A stretch of 61,783 bases of DNA, taken from the NCBI GenBank assembly GCA_902780025.1, contig CACZDV010000011.1, positions 1-61,783 on the forward strand, given 5' to 3'. The notes beneath the pieces were generated by a model that saw only the letters and a program-made list of their open reading frames with translations, had not been told where the DNA came from and did no database searches. Positions 37,156-45,705 of this stretch are shown here, in pieces (position 1 is the stretch's first letter; every line of letters starts with the position of its first letter). The position numbers and the translations under genes were made by a program. This DNA comes from an uncultured Prevotellaceae bacterium. Its GTDB lineage: Bacteria > Bacteroidota > Bacteroidia > Bacteroidales > Bacteroidaceae.

Positions 37156-37225
37156 TATACCTTATTTATATATATATGATCGAAATTGGGCTGCAAAGGT
37201 ACGAAGATTTCGGCGAAACGCCAAA
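37156..37225 (-). promoter_or_regulatory. tig promoter and AT-rich leader motif
   Basis: Minus-strand TTTG (37222-37225) and TACCTTTG (37194-37201), 20 bp apart, are a consensus promoter. The leader then contains the dispersed AT motif (37156-37180) just before the ATG. Confidence 0.8.
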
Positions 37226-37268
37226 AAAATAATTACTTTTTTCAAATTTCGCTTGTTTCACACGCTCA

Positions 37269-37305
37269 ATTCTCTAACCCCTAACCTCTAACCACCAACC
37301 ACTAA
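37269..37305 (+). repeat. heptad array of TAACCCC units
   Basis: CTAACCCCTAACCTCTAACC followed by two CCAACCA-like units. The same set of units is inserted in era at 58170-58258. Confidence 0.65.
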
Positions 37306-37313
37306 ACGCTCCT

Positions 37314-37380
37314 TTTGGTCGGACTAAACTCACCTTTTAGTCCGACCAAAGGGGGTACTTTAGTCCGACCAAAGTCCCCC
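37314..37380 (-). terminator. hairpin repeats after lptB (TTTAGTCCGACCAAA)
   Basis: The 15-mer TTTAGTCCGACCAAA occurs inverted at 37314-37328 and direct at 37336-37350 and 37359-37373. The first two form a perfect 15-bp stem with a 7-nt loop. GGGGG and CCCCC arms enclose the third. It lies right after the lptB stop and should terminate it. Confidence 0.75.
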
Positions 37381-37392
37381 GTTTTTGCGTCC

Positions 37393-38196
37393 TTACGTAA
37401 GTTGCTCTTCCTCAGCCTCTTTGCGCCGCTTCTCCTCGTCGAGCTGCTGGAAGTCTTTCTTCTGGAGTACGAAGTTCGAACCGAGGTATTTTTCGCGGAC
37501 AATGGGGTTCTCGGCAAGCTCCTCGGGCTTGCCCTTGAAAAGGATGCGCCCTTCGAAGAGCAGGTAGGCGCGGTCGGTGATGTTCAGCGTCTCGTGGACG
37601 TTGTGGTCGGTAATGAGGATGCCGATGTTCTTGTACTTCAGGCGCCAGACGATATGCTGGATGTCCTCGACGGCGATGGGGTCCACACCCGCGAAGGGCT
37701 CGTCGAGCATGATGAACTTCGGCTCGATGGCCAGACAGCGGGCAATCTCCGTACGGCGGCGCTCACCACCCGACAGCTGGTCGCCCTTGTTCTTGCGCAC
37801 TTTCTGCAGGCGGAACTCCTTGATGAGCTCCTCTAACTTCTCCAACTGGTAGGCGCGGGGCTTGCCCGTCATCTCGAGCACGGAGAGGATGTTGTCCTCC
37901 ACCGACATCTTGCGGAACACCGAGGCTTCCTGGGCCAGGTAGCCGATGCCGGCACGGGCGCGCTTGTAGACGGGGAAGTCGGTCACCTCCTCGTCGCCTA
38001 AGTAGATATGTCCGCCGTTGGGCACGATCAAGCCCGTGGTCATATAGAAAGAGGTGGTCTTGCCGGCACCGTTAGGTCCTAACAGTCCGACAATCTCGCC
38101 TTGGCGCACGTCGAAGTTGACGTCGTTCACCACCGTTCGCTTTCCGTAGCGCTTTACCAGGCCCTCGGCCCTCAGTACAATGCTCTCTTCTTCCAT
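37393..38196 (-). CDS. lptB: LPS export ABC transporter ATP-binding protein
   Basis: 267 residues from the ATG at 38196; an upstream alternative adds 12 Cys-rich residues and is less likely. Walker [11 protein letters not shown]-loop region [21 protein letters not shown] (typical LptB), signature [13 protein letters not shown], Walker [15 protein letters not shown], His in [10 protein letters not shown]. It energises extraction of lipopolysaccharide from the inner membrane. The C-terminus has a charged tail ([15 protein letters not shown]). Confidence 0.95.
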   Translation of the reverse strand: MEEESIVLRAEGLVKRYGKRTVVNDVNFDVRQGEIVGLLGPNGAGKTTSFYMTTGLIVPNGGHIYLGDEEVTDFPVYKRARAGIGYLAQEASVFRKMSVEDNILSVLEMTGKPRAYQLEKLEELIKEFRLQKVRKNKGDQLSGGERRRTEIARCLAIEPKFIMLDEPFAGVDPIAVEDIQHIVWRLKYKNIGILITDHNVHETLNITDRAYLLFEGRILFKGKPEELAENPIVREKYLGSNFVLQKKDFQQLDEEKRRKEAEEEQLT

Positions 38197-38236
38197 AATC
38201 TCTGCAAAGGTACAACAATTATGGCAAAACATTCGT

Positions 38237-38295
38237 CCTTTAACTCCTTTTAACTCCTTTCACTCCTTTCACTCCTCAAAAAAAATGTAACTTTG
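38237..38295 (+). promoter_or_regulatory. repeat-containing promoter region of the mlaE-like gene
   Basis: 38237-38278 is a run of TTTAACTCC/TTTCACTCC units. TAACTTTG at 38288-38295 is a consensus -7 box, 22 nt before the ATG at 38317. No good -33 box; the repeat occupies that position. Confidence 0.6.
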
Positions 38296-38316
38296 CAGCC
38301 AAATTACGAAAAGTCG

Positions 38317-39066
38317 ATGAAGCTTCTGCAGAAATGGCTGACCACCTTCGGTCGCTATGTCATGCTCATGGGACGCACGTTCAGCGTACCCGAGCGGATG
38401 AGGATGTTCCGCAAGCAGTATGTCAAGGAGATGGCGCAACTGGGCGTCAACTCCATCGGCATCGTGCTGCTCATCTCGTTCTTCATCGGCGCCGTCATCT
38501 GCATCCAGATGAAGGTCAACATCGAGTCGCCCTGGATGCCGCGATGGGTGGCGGGCTACACCACCCGCGAGATCATGCTGCTGGAGTTCTCGAGCTCTAT
38601 CATGTGTCTCATCCTCGCCGGAAAGGTGGGCTCGAACATTGCCTCGGAGCTGGGCACCATGCGGGTGACGCAGCAGATAGACGCCCTCGACATCATGGGC
38701 GTCAACTCCGCCTGCTACCTCATCCTGCCTAAGATTCTCGGCATGATCACGCTCATGCCCTTCCTCGTCATCTTCTCCAGCGGCATGGGCATCGTCGGCG
38801 CCTACTTCACGGCCTACGGCATGCACATCATCACGCCCGACGACCTGACGCTGGGCCTCCAGCACACCTTTATCCCGTGGTTCATGTGGATGTCTATCAT
38901 CAAGAGCCTTTTCTTCGCCTTCATCATCACCTCGGTGCCCGCCTTCTTCGGCTATACCGTCGAGGGTGGTTCCGTCAATGTGGGTAAGGCGTCGACGGAT
39001 GCGGTGGTGTCGTCCTCGGTGCTGATCCTCTTTAGTGATGTCTTCTTAACCCAGCTGCTGTCATGA
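38317..39066 (+). CDS. MlaE-family ABC permease
   Basis: 249 residues from the ATG at 38317; the TTG at 38293 overlaps the -7 box and is rejected. About five membrane segments and the MlaE signature region (LEFSSSIMCLILAGKVGSNI, ELGTMRVTQQIDALDIMGVN) are present. It should move phospholipids between the membranes together with the next gene. Stop and next start overlap (ATGA). Confidence 0.93.
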   Translation: MKLLQKWLTTFGRYVMLMGRTFSVPERMRMFRKQYVKEMAQLGVNSIGIVLLISFFIGAVICIQMKVNIESPWMPRWVAGYTTREIMLLEFSSSIMCLILAGKVGSNIASELGTMRVTQQIDALDIMGVNSACYLILPKILGMITLMPFLVIFSSGMGIVGAYFTAYGMHIITPDDLTLGLQHTFIPWFMWMSIIKSLFFAFIITSVPAFFGYTVEGGSVNVGKASTDAVVSSSVLILFSDVFLTQLLS

Positions 39067-39836
39067 TCGAAGTCAAGAACCTCTATAAGTCATTCGACGG
39101 CAGGGAAGTGCTGAAGGACATCTCAACCGTCTTCGAGGATGGAAAGACCAACCTCATCATCGGACAGTCGGGCTCCGGCAAGACCGTGCTGATGAAGAAC
39201 CTCGTGGGACTCCTCGAGCCCACCAGCGGACAGGTGCTCTACGACGGGCGCGACTTCGTGGCCATGAGCAAGAAAGAAAAGATTATGATGCGCCGCGAGA
39301 TGGGTATGATCTTCCAGTCGGCAGCCCTCTTCGACTCCCTCACCGTCCTCGAGAACGTCATGTTCCCCCTCGATATGTTCTCGACGATGACCCTCCGCGA
39401 ACGCGAACGCCGCGCAATGGACTGTCTGGACCGCGTCAACCTCGTGGGTGCCGAACTAAAGTTCCCCGGCGAGATCTCCGGAGGTATGCAGAAGCGCGTC
39501 GCCATTGCCCGCGCCATCGTCATGAACCCCAAGTACCTCTTCTGCGACGAGCCCAACTCCGGCCTCGACCCCAAGACTTCCCTCGTCATCGACGACCTCC
39601 TGCACGGCATCACCCAGGAGTACAAGATGACCACCATCATCAACACCCACGACATGAACTCCGTCATGGGCATCGGCGAGAACATCATCTTTATCTATGA
39701 GGGCAACAAGGAGTGGCAGGGCGTCAGTCACGACATCATGGAGTCCAAGAACCAGCGCCTCACCGACTTCATCTTCGCCAGCAACCTCCAGAAAAAGATG
39801 CGCGAGGCCGTCCTCGCCAACGGCATCAAGATCTAA
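39063..39836 (+). CDS. MlaF-family ABC ATP-binding protein
   Basis: 257 residues. Walker A GQSGSGKTVLM, signature ISGGMQKRVAIARAI, Walker B YLFCDEPNSGLDP, His in NTHDMNSV. It overlaps the permease gene by 4 nt. Its final codons (Asn-Gly-Ile-Lys-Ile-stop) are duplicated twice downstream as part of a 40-bp tandem repeat. No MCE-domain gene is in the window. Confidence 0.93.
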   Translation: MIEVKNLYKSFDGREVLKDISTVFEDGKTNLIIGQSGSGKTVLMKNLVGLLEPTSGQVLYDGRDFVAMSKKEKIMMRREMGMIFQSAALFDSLTVLENVMFPLDMFSTMTLRERERRAMDCLDRVNLVGAELKFPGEISGGMQKRVAIARAIVMNPKYLFCDEPNSGLDPKTSLVIDDLLHGITQEYKMTTIINTHDMNSVMGIGENIIFIYEGNKEWQGVSHDIMESKNQRLTDFIFASNLQKKMREAVLANGIKI

Positions 39837-39945
39837 TTATGGTGCCCGCCGCTTCTCCAACGGCATCAAGATCTAATTATGGTGCCCGCCGCTTCTCCGG
39901 CGGCATCAAGATCTAACCACGGTGCCCGCCGCTTCTCCGGCGGGC
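39821..39945 (+). repeat. three tandem 40-bp units fusing the gene end with hairpin B
   Basis: Units start at 39821, 39861 and 39901, exactly 40 bp apart. Each has CGGCATCAAGATCTAA (the gene's last codons and stop) followed by the left part of hairpin B. Only the last unit has the complete B stem (GCCCGCCG and CGGCGGGC, 39924-39945). The 39837-40183 gap holds no gene. Confidence 0.9.
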
Positions 39946-39947
39946 CC

Positions 39948-40006
39948 GTTTCTCTATGCCGTCAAAGGCTACGGGTAGGCGAGCTTGGCTCGGGATTCCT
40001 CGTGAC
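39948..40006 (-). repeat. 59-bp compound repeat C, intergenic copy
   Basis: Reverse complement of the copies at 55129 and 55818, differing by only a base or two. Outer arms GCCGTCA/TGACGGC enclose an inner GAGCcaaGCTC hairpin, with the tail GCATAGAGAAAC. Confidence 0.9.
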
Positions 40007-40086
40007 GGCCCCTCCCCAAACGTTAAAACTTCTTAACGGCCCTCATTTTTTACCCTCCTTTTTATACAACATAAGGAAAATTTTAC

Positions 40087-40156
40087 TAATTTTGCGGAGG
40101 ATTAGTAACAAAATGGGAGAGGACATCATATGCCCTATACCTTATTAATTATAATA
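40087..40156 (+). promoter_or_regulatory. promoter region of the DUF3575/fimbrial operon
   Basis: TAATTTTG (40087-40094) is a -7 box, with a poor -33. The leader of about 85 nt contains the dispersed AT motif (40136-40156) in the orientation opposite to the tig and rluB copies. Confidence 0.55.
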
Positions 40157-40183
40157 GCTAACAAAAAAACAAAACATAATACA

Positions 40184-41872
40184 ATGAAGATTAAGCAACT
40201 GAGAACATCCGGATGCACGTCAGCGGTGAGGAAACTGCTGGCTAGTCTTCTGTTATTGGCCTCGGCTACCGTCGTTCAGGCAGCCGATGTCGTGGGAGAC
40301 ACATTGGAAGTACGCTTCCGCGTCGGACAGAGCAATCTCGACATGAATTATGCCGACAATGCCAAGGTGATCGACGATTTCGTCAACAGAGTCAAGACGC
40401 ACTATCAGCGAATGCCGGACAAGAGCCTCAAACTCGAGGTCTACGGCGGTGCATCACCCGAAGGTCCCGCTGAGCTCAACCGCCGACTGGGCGAGGAGCG
40501 CGGCGTCACCCTCAAGAACATTCTGATGGAACGTTTAGGAACCCTCGTAGACAAAGTGACCGTCATCAACCAGGGAGCCCGCTGGGGTGCCTTCTACAAA
40601 ACGGTGGAAGCCAGCAACGAGCCTTGGAAGTACGAAGTACTCAAAAGCCTGGCTCAGGAACAGGGACAGGACGAGTGGAAGGTTGACCCGCGTGAGGAGA
40701 AGCTCCGCAACATGCGCAAGGGAAAGATTTGGAAGACACTGTCTGACAAGTACTTAGCACCCCTCCGCACCTCGGGTTCGGCTGTCATCGTGCCGATGAC
40801 CGAGGAGGAGCGTTGCTGCGACACCCTCGTCATCCGCGACACCATCGTCTATCTGCCCGACCGCTGCCCGCAGTATGCTGACCCCATCGACCACACACCG
40901 GTCATCGCCCTCAAGACCAACTTCCTGCTGTGGGGTGTCATTGCGCCTAACGCACAGGTCGAGGTTCCCCTCGGCACCAAGAACCGCTGGAGTATCGAGG
41001 GTGAGGTCTTCTGGCCCTGGTGGATATGGAACCACAACACCAACGCACACCAGTGTGGTGACGTAGGCCTGGAGCTCCGCTACTGGCTCGGCGACCGCAT
41101 GAAGCATCACCTCATCGACGGCTGGCACATCGGCCTCGGCGTAGGTGCCGGTTACTACGACTTCGAGTGGCTCATCGGAGAAAAGCACAAGGGTTATCAG
41201 GGCGAGTACCTGAATGTATATGGAAACTTCGGCTACCAGCACCGCTGGGGTAAGCGCAAGCAGTGGGCCATCGACGCCGGTGTCGGTTTCGGTTGGATTC
41301 CCACCAACTACCGCGAATATCTCGGCTCCAGCATCTTCCCCGTGGGACATGAGGAAGAGCCCGACGGCACCAAGGAAGACCCGCACCTGATGTGGCAGAA
41401 GACCTCGTGGAAGCACATCGTAGGTCTCACTCACGCCAACATCACGCTGGCCTACATCATCCGCACCTCTAAGAAGACCAAGATCTACACCAGTATCGAC
41501 GACGAGCGCATCCCCGTCTACGAGCCCGCTCCCGAGCCCCTCACAGGCGCGGAGGCCGGCAAGGAGGCCCAGCGCTTAGAGAAGCAGGGCCGCACGGTTC
41601 CCGCCGCTTCTCCGGCGGGCACTAAGGCCGCCAAGGCCCCCGCCTCTTCCGTCTCCTATGCTGCGACCTCGTCGCAGCCCACCAAGGCTGACAAGAAAGC
41701 CGCCAAGGCCGCCGCAAAGCAGGCCGAGAAGGAAGCCAAGGCTGCCGCCAAGGCCGCCGCCAAGCAGGCCGAGAAGGAAGCCAAGGCTGCAGCCAAGGCC
41801 GAGATAGAGGCTGAGAAGGCCGCCAAGAAAGCTGCCAAGCAGGCCGCAAAGGAAGCTAAGAAGGCTAAGTAA
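40184..41872 (+). CDS. DUF3575 outer-membrane protein with OmpA-like start and Lys/Ala tail
   Basis: 562 residues from the ATG at 40184, which begins a good signal peptide (LLASLLLLASATVVQA). Residues about 30-170 resemble an OmpA-like fold (FRVGQSNLDMNYADN, YGGASPEGPAELNRRLGEER). Residues about 240-440 form the DUF3575 beta-barrel (ALKTNFLLWGVIAPNAQVE). DUF3575 proteins commonly precede Bacteroidales fimbrial genes. Residues 472-498 are an A+B repeat insertion (PAASPAG, SYAATSSQP). The remaining tail is a histone-H1-like Lys/Ala/Glu repeat (KAAAKQAEKEAKAA). Confidence 0.85.
   Translation: MKIKQLRTSGCTSAVRKLLASLLLLASATVVQAADVVGDTLEVRFRVGQSNLDMNYADNAKVIDDFVNRVKTHYQRMPDKSLKLEVYGGASPEGPAELNRRLGEERGVTLKNILMERLGTLVDKVTVINQGARWGAFYKTVEASNEPWKYEVLKSLAQEQGQDEWKVDPREEKLRNMRKGKIWKTLSDKYLAPLRTSGSAVIVPMTEEERCCDTLVIRDTIVYLPDRCPQYADPIDHTPVIALKTNFLLWGVIAPNAQVEVPLGTKNRWSIEGEVFWPWWIWNHNTNAHQCGDVGLELRYWLGDRMKHHLIDGWHIGLGVGAGYYDFEWLIGEKHKGYQGEYLNVYGNFGYQHRWGKRKQWAIDAGVGFGWIPTNYREYLGSSIFPVGHEEEPDGTKEDPHLMWQKTSWKHIVGLTHANITLAYIIRTSKKTKIYTSIDDERIPVYEPAPEPLTGAEAGKEAQRLEKQGRTVPAASPAGTKAAKAPASSVSYAATSSQPTKADKKAAKAAAKQAEKEAKAAAKAAAKQAEKEAKAAAKAEIEAEKAAKKAAKQAAKEAKKAK
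41600..41677 (-). repeat. A+B hairpin repeat inside the DUF3575 gene
   Basis: B at 41600-41620 and A at 41661-41677 (CTGCGACctcGTCGCAG), preceded by CTATG. The A stem differs from other copies at two paired positions yet stays fully paired. Confidence 0.85.
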
Positions 41873-41893
41873 GAACGCTAAACTGAAGGAAAG

Positions 41894-43120
41894 ATGAAAA
41901 CGACCAAGAAATACATCAAATGCATCACCAAGGCGCTGCCCGCCGTGGCAGCAGCGCTGATGCTCCTGACTACGGGCAGCTGCGAACGCCGCGAGCTCTA
42001 CGTCTATCAGGACTACTTCAAGCAGGTGAAAATCCTCACCGACTGGCGACACTACGACCGCGACAAGTGGCTCTATCCTCACACCCCGGATCCCTATGGT
42101 ATGAGCATCTGGATCTTCCCCACCGACGGCCGTAAGTCCGAGCACTACATCACCGCCGACGTGAACAACTTCGAGACCTACCTCTCCAAGGGTACCTACG
42201 AGGCACTCGTCTTCGACTACTCTCCCTCGGAGTACGGTAAGCAGGAGTTCATCGGCATGGACTATGCCAACACCGCCAAGGTGCAGTCGACGCCGGCCGC
42301 CTACCAGCCCATCGAGGACATCGAGCTCTACGGCGACCCCGCCTACGCTCACCAGATGCTGCAGAAGCAGGTAACTGGCTACTGGACGGTTCACAACCAG
42401 CCGGAGCAGATGGCCAGCGACACCACGATGATGAACATCATCTCGGGTAAGTACGACCACTATATCCCTTACAAGGAGCGCGGGTCTTACCAGTCGACGC
42501 TGATTCAGCAGACGTTCAGCATGTATCCCCTCATCGTGCCTTGGCACATGCGCGTACGTATTCCTATTAAGGGTATCTACTACCTCTATAAGACTCAGGG
42601 TACCATCGCCGGTCTGGCCGACGGATTCTTCCTCGCTGAGAACCGCACGTCCGATGACCCCTGTATGCTGGCACTCGACGACTGGGAGGTCTTTGTGACG
42701 GGCGACAACGAGGGTTACATTGCCAAGACGTTCGACACCTGGGGTATGCGCAACGAGCTCTGGAAGGACTACGACGGCATCAAACAGCGCCAGAACTGGG
42801 TGCTCAACCAGAAGACGCCTGATCCCTTCTTCGTATCGTCGGCACCTAAGGACGCTGTGCGCGTCAACCTTGCCATCACCCTCCGCGACCGCAAGACCGT
42901 TTGCCACTTCCATATCGACTGCGGCAACGTGGTGGAGGTCTATGGTGACACCGACAGGCTGATTATCGGTAATGCCGACGCATTGAGTATTGACCTCCGC
43001 AACGTGCTCACCGCCGACGAGATCCCTACGCTTCCTGAGGTAGAGGGTGTCAACGGACTGGAGTTCGGCGGTGTGGTCATCCCCTGGAAGGATGGTGCCA
43101 AGGTCGAAGTAGGCTTCTAA
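41894..43120 (+). CDS. DUF5119 lipoprotein, fimbrial accessory
   Basis: 408 residues. Lipobox LLTTGSC then ERRELYVYQDYFKQVKILTDW, the usual start of DUF5119/FimB-Mfa2-like proteins. Two Ig-like halves with YDYSPSEYG-type and ITLRDRKTV-type strands. By analogy with Mfa2/FimB it may anchor or cap a fimbrial shaft at the outer membrane. It starts 21 nt after the DUF3575 gene and is followed by the fimbrillins. Confidence 0.8.
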   Translation: MKTTKKYIKCITKALPAVAAALMLLTTGSCERRELYVYQDYFKQVKILTDWRHYDRDKWLYPHTPDPYGMSIWIFPTDGRKSEHYITADVNNFETYLSKGTYEALVFDYSPSEYGKQEFIGMDYANTAKVQSTPAAYQPIEDIELYGDPAYAHQMLQKQVTGYWTVHNQPEQMASDTTMMNIISGKYDHYIPYKERGSYQSTLIQQTFSMYPLIVPWHMRVRIPIKGIYYLYKTQGTIAGLADGFFLAENRTSDDPCMLALDDWEVFVTGDNEGYIAKTFDTWGMRNELWKDYDGIKQRQNWVLNQKTPDPFFVSSAPKDAVRVNLAITLRDRKTVCHFHIDCGNVVEVYGDTDRLIIGNADALSIDLRNVLTADEIPTLPEVEGVNGLEFGGVVIPWKDGAKVEVGF

Positions 43121-43203
43121 GCATAACCAACAGATTAAAAACATATAAGAACAAAAAAGAGAGAACAACTTTTATTTTTATTTATTCACTAAATTATTAA
43201 CGT

Positions 43204-45459
43204 ATGAAAAAGTTATTTCTTTTCGCAGCAGCCGCAGCAATGTTTGCTGCCTGCTCTGAGACCGAAGTGCTCGATCAGAATGCTAACCAGCAGGCTATTG
43301 AGAACCAAGGTGGAGTGAAATTCGATGTCTACGCTCAGCGCGGCATCACCCGTGGCGGTGGCCAGACCGGTGACCTCAACAACGCCAACATCGGCGCAAA
43401 CGGTTTCGGTGTGTTCGCTTATTACACCGCTGGCGAGCAGTACAGCACCAGTGCTACGCCTAACTTCATGTACAACCAGCAGGTGACCACCAAGGAAAGC
43501 CCCGCTACCTATGGTACCATCTGGAAGTACGAGCCCGTGAAGTACTGGCCGAACGAGTACGGTGATGCAGCCATCTCCGACGAGGTTGACTACGTGACCT
43601 TCTTCGCTTATGCTCCTTGGACCAAGATCGAGCCCACAACGGGTGAGGTTGACGTTCCCGCAGATGCCACACAGGAACAGAAGGATTCTCTACAGAACTA
43701 CAACATCATCAGCGTCAACAAGAACACCGCTACCGGTGACCCCATCGTGAAGTACGTGGTGGACACCAACCCCGCAACTTCTGTTGACCTGCTCTGGGGT
43801 ATCGCAGCTGAGAACGCTGTAGAGAACTACACGCCGATCGACGGTAAGGAAGGTAGCACGACGAAGAACAAGGCCGTGGAAGTGAAGCCCGGTCTGCCGT
43901 TCATCGACCTGGTGAAGCCCAACGATCCTGCCAAGGACAAGCTCGTCTTCAACCTGAAGCACGCTTTGGCTAAGGTAAGAATCACCATCGACTACATCGC
44001 TGACCAGAAGACTCCGAAGGAGGGTACTTATCCCACCGGTACTGCTATCGATGACAAGTATGAGGACGGTGCTGCTCCTACTCCCGACGTTACCGATGTG
44101 ATCAACGCCGACGAGACTCGTATCTGGGTTCGCCAGTTCTCTATCGAGGGTTGGACCAACAAGGGTGCGCTGAACCTGAACAACACCGAGCCCGGCCTGC
44201 CTCTGTGGAAGGACTTCGACGGTGTGAAGGAGCTCGTATTCGGTAAGATGATCTATCAGGACGGTCTGAAGGACGGTGCTGAGGGTCAGGGTAAGATCGA
44301 TAAGGGCGAGAGCCTGAAGGGTCTGAACGCTTGCCTCCTCGAGGATGCTGAGGTCAACGTAGCAGATGCTGACGGTAAAATCCGTAAGTTCAGCCGCAAG
44401 AATCCTGGTGTAGGTGCTATGACTGTTGACGGTGGTAAGCTGGATGTCAAGAAAGCAGTTGAACTGAAAGAAAATACAGCAACTGTTCAGAAAACTGCTG
44501 GTAATAATACAGCTATTCAGGCTACTGGTGCCGTAGGTACCACACTGCTCTTCGGTGGTGATCCCAAGGAGAACAATGGCTACTTCTATGTGATTCCCCG
44601 TAACAACGGTGAGGATGTTAACGTCACAATTGCTTACGACGTTGAGACCATCGACCCGAACCTCGCTGATGTATTCTCTGACAACCTGACCAAGGGTAGC
44701 AGCATTGAGAACATCATCACCAAGGAGGCTATCTTCGGTAAGGGCATCGACTTCGAGCCTGGCTATCAGTATGACATCCACCTCCACCTCGGTATGACCA
44801 GCGTGAAGGTTGAGGCTACTGTTACTCCGTGGATTGACAATGGTGAGACCATCGTGAACCTGCCGAACAACCAGGATCCCAACCAGGCTACCGCTGAGGT
44901 TGCTCTGCCTGACGTAGGTACAAAGTACGGTTATGTTTCATACTTCGACAAGGATGATGACGTTGCTGTAGACTATGGTTATGCAGAGGTTGTTGCATTT
45001 ACTGCTCCTGATAACCAGTTCATTGGCAACTATGTCGCAATTCAGCCTAAGGGATCAAAGGTTGATGCTTACAAGAACCTGACTTTCTTCGTTCCTGTAA
45101 CTGCAAAGATGGGCGAGAAGACTCAGCTCCTGAAGTATGACGAGGACGATAAGGTATTCAAGACCACAGGTATCTGGGTAGTTATCTCTGAAAATGAAGT
45201 AACGGAAAAGCCCGCAGCTCCCGTCTATGCATTCACTGGTGTCACATATAGCTCTAACGGAACAGTAAAAATTGAAGCAGAAGGTAATAACGCTTACAAA
45301 ATTACTGTCCTGACAAATACGCCTGGTCCTGAAGCTTCAACATTTGATCCATTCTACGTCAAGCGCCCCGCAAAGGTTGATGATATCGTAGAACTGTATA
45401 CCGATCCTGCTTGCACAACAAAGGCTAACATCCGCATTAAGGTTGGCAAGAAGCAGTAA
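43204..45459 (+). CDS. fimbrillin-family lipoprotein (large)
   Basis: 751 residues. Lipobox AAMFAACSETEVL. The N-terminal fimbrillin domain has RGITRGG, GANGFGVFAYYT, FMYNQQVTTK and YEPVKYWPNEYGD, matching the Mfa_like_1 family. The C-terminal 250 residues are extra beta domains (VTPWIDNGETIVNLPN). It likely forms or decorates a surface fimbria after lipoprotein export and processing. It is about twice the size of an ordinary fimbrillin. A leader of about 80 nt precedes it. Confidence 0.85.
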   Translation: MKKLFLFAAAAAMFAACSETEVLDQNANQQAIENQGGVKFDVYAQRGITRGGGQTGDLNNANIGANGFGVFAYYTAGEQYSTSATPNFMYNQQVTTKESPATYGTIWKYEPVKYWPNEYGDAAISDEVDYVTFFAYAPWTKIEPTTGEVDVPADATQEQKDSLQNYNIISVNKNTATGDPIVKYVVDTNPATSVDLLWGIAAENAVENYTPIDGKEGSTTKNKAVEVKPGLPFIDLVKPNDPAKDKLVFNLKHALAKVRITIDYIADQKTPKEGTYPTGTAIDDKYEDGAAPTPDVTDVINADETRIWVRQFSIEGWTNKGALNLNNTEPGLPLWKDFDGVKELVFGKMIYQDGLKDGAEGQGKIDKGESLKGLNACLLEDAEVNVADADGKIRKFSRKNPGVGAMTVDGGKLDVKKAVELKENTATVQKTAGNNTAIQATGAVGTTLLFGGDPKENNGYFYVIPRNNGEDVNVTIAYDVETIDPNLADVFSDNLTKGSSIENIITKEAIFGKGIDFEPGYQYDIHLHLGMTSVKVEATVTPWIDNGETIVNLPNNQDPNQATAEVALPDVGTKYGYVSYFDKDDDVAVDYGYAEVVAFTAPDNQFIGNYVAIQPKGSKVDAYKNLTFFVPVTAKMGEKTQLLKYDEDDKVFKTTGIWVVISENEVTEKPAAPVYAFTGVTYSSNGTVKIEAEGNNAYKITVLTNTPGPEASTFDPFYVKRPAKVDDIVELYTDPACTTKANIRIKVGKKQ

Positions 45460-45498
45460 TCCATCAGTATAAACTGAATAAACGCTAAATAAGGCGGA

Positions 45499-45521
45499 GC
45501 CGCCGGTGGCGTACCGGCGGC
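45499..45521 (+). terminator. hairpin after the large fimbrillin
   Basis: GCCGCCGGT (45499-45507) pairs with ACCGGCGGC (45513-45521), loop of 5. A weak T content follows. It may be a terminator or another GC-type repeat. Confidence 0.5.
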
Positions 45522-45628
45522 CCCACCTTCCTAAAAAAACAAACACGCGCACACATACATTATTACAATTAGATGAAGAAAAGCGGGAGTGTCCCCTGCC
45601 CGCCAAGAGGCAAGAAGTGAGGGAGAGA

Positions 45629-45668
45629 GACGGCTCAGCCGTCAACCTATGCTGCCACCCCGTGGCAG
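45629..45668 (-). repeat. hairpin repeat A in the gap between fimbrillins
   Basis: A palindrome GACGGCtcaGCCGTC (45629-45643) precedes CTATG and CTGCCACcccGTGGCAG (45652-45668). It lies about 37 nt before the second fimbrillin gene. Confidence 0.8.
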
Positions 45669-45705
45669 CCACCCGAAGAAGACAAAAATAAAAAATAAAT
45701 AAGAT

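Noticed and set aside
39879-40148. Small open frame over repeat C (VSLCRQRLRVGELGSG)
   Set aside because: It consists only of repeats B and C; no ribosome-binding site or extension.
41576-43168. 530-codon open frame opposite the DUF5119 gene
   Set aside because: Shadow of a well-supported lipoprotein gene; Leu/Gly-rich composition is that of an antisense frame.
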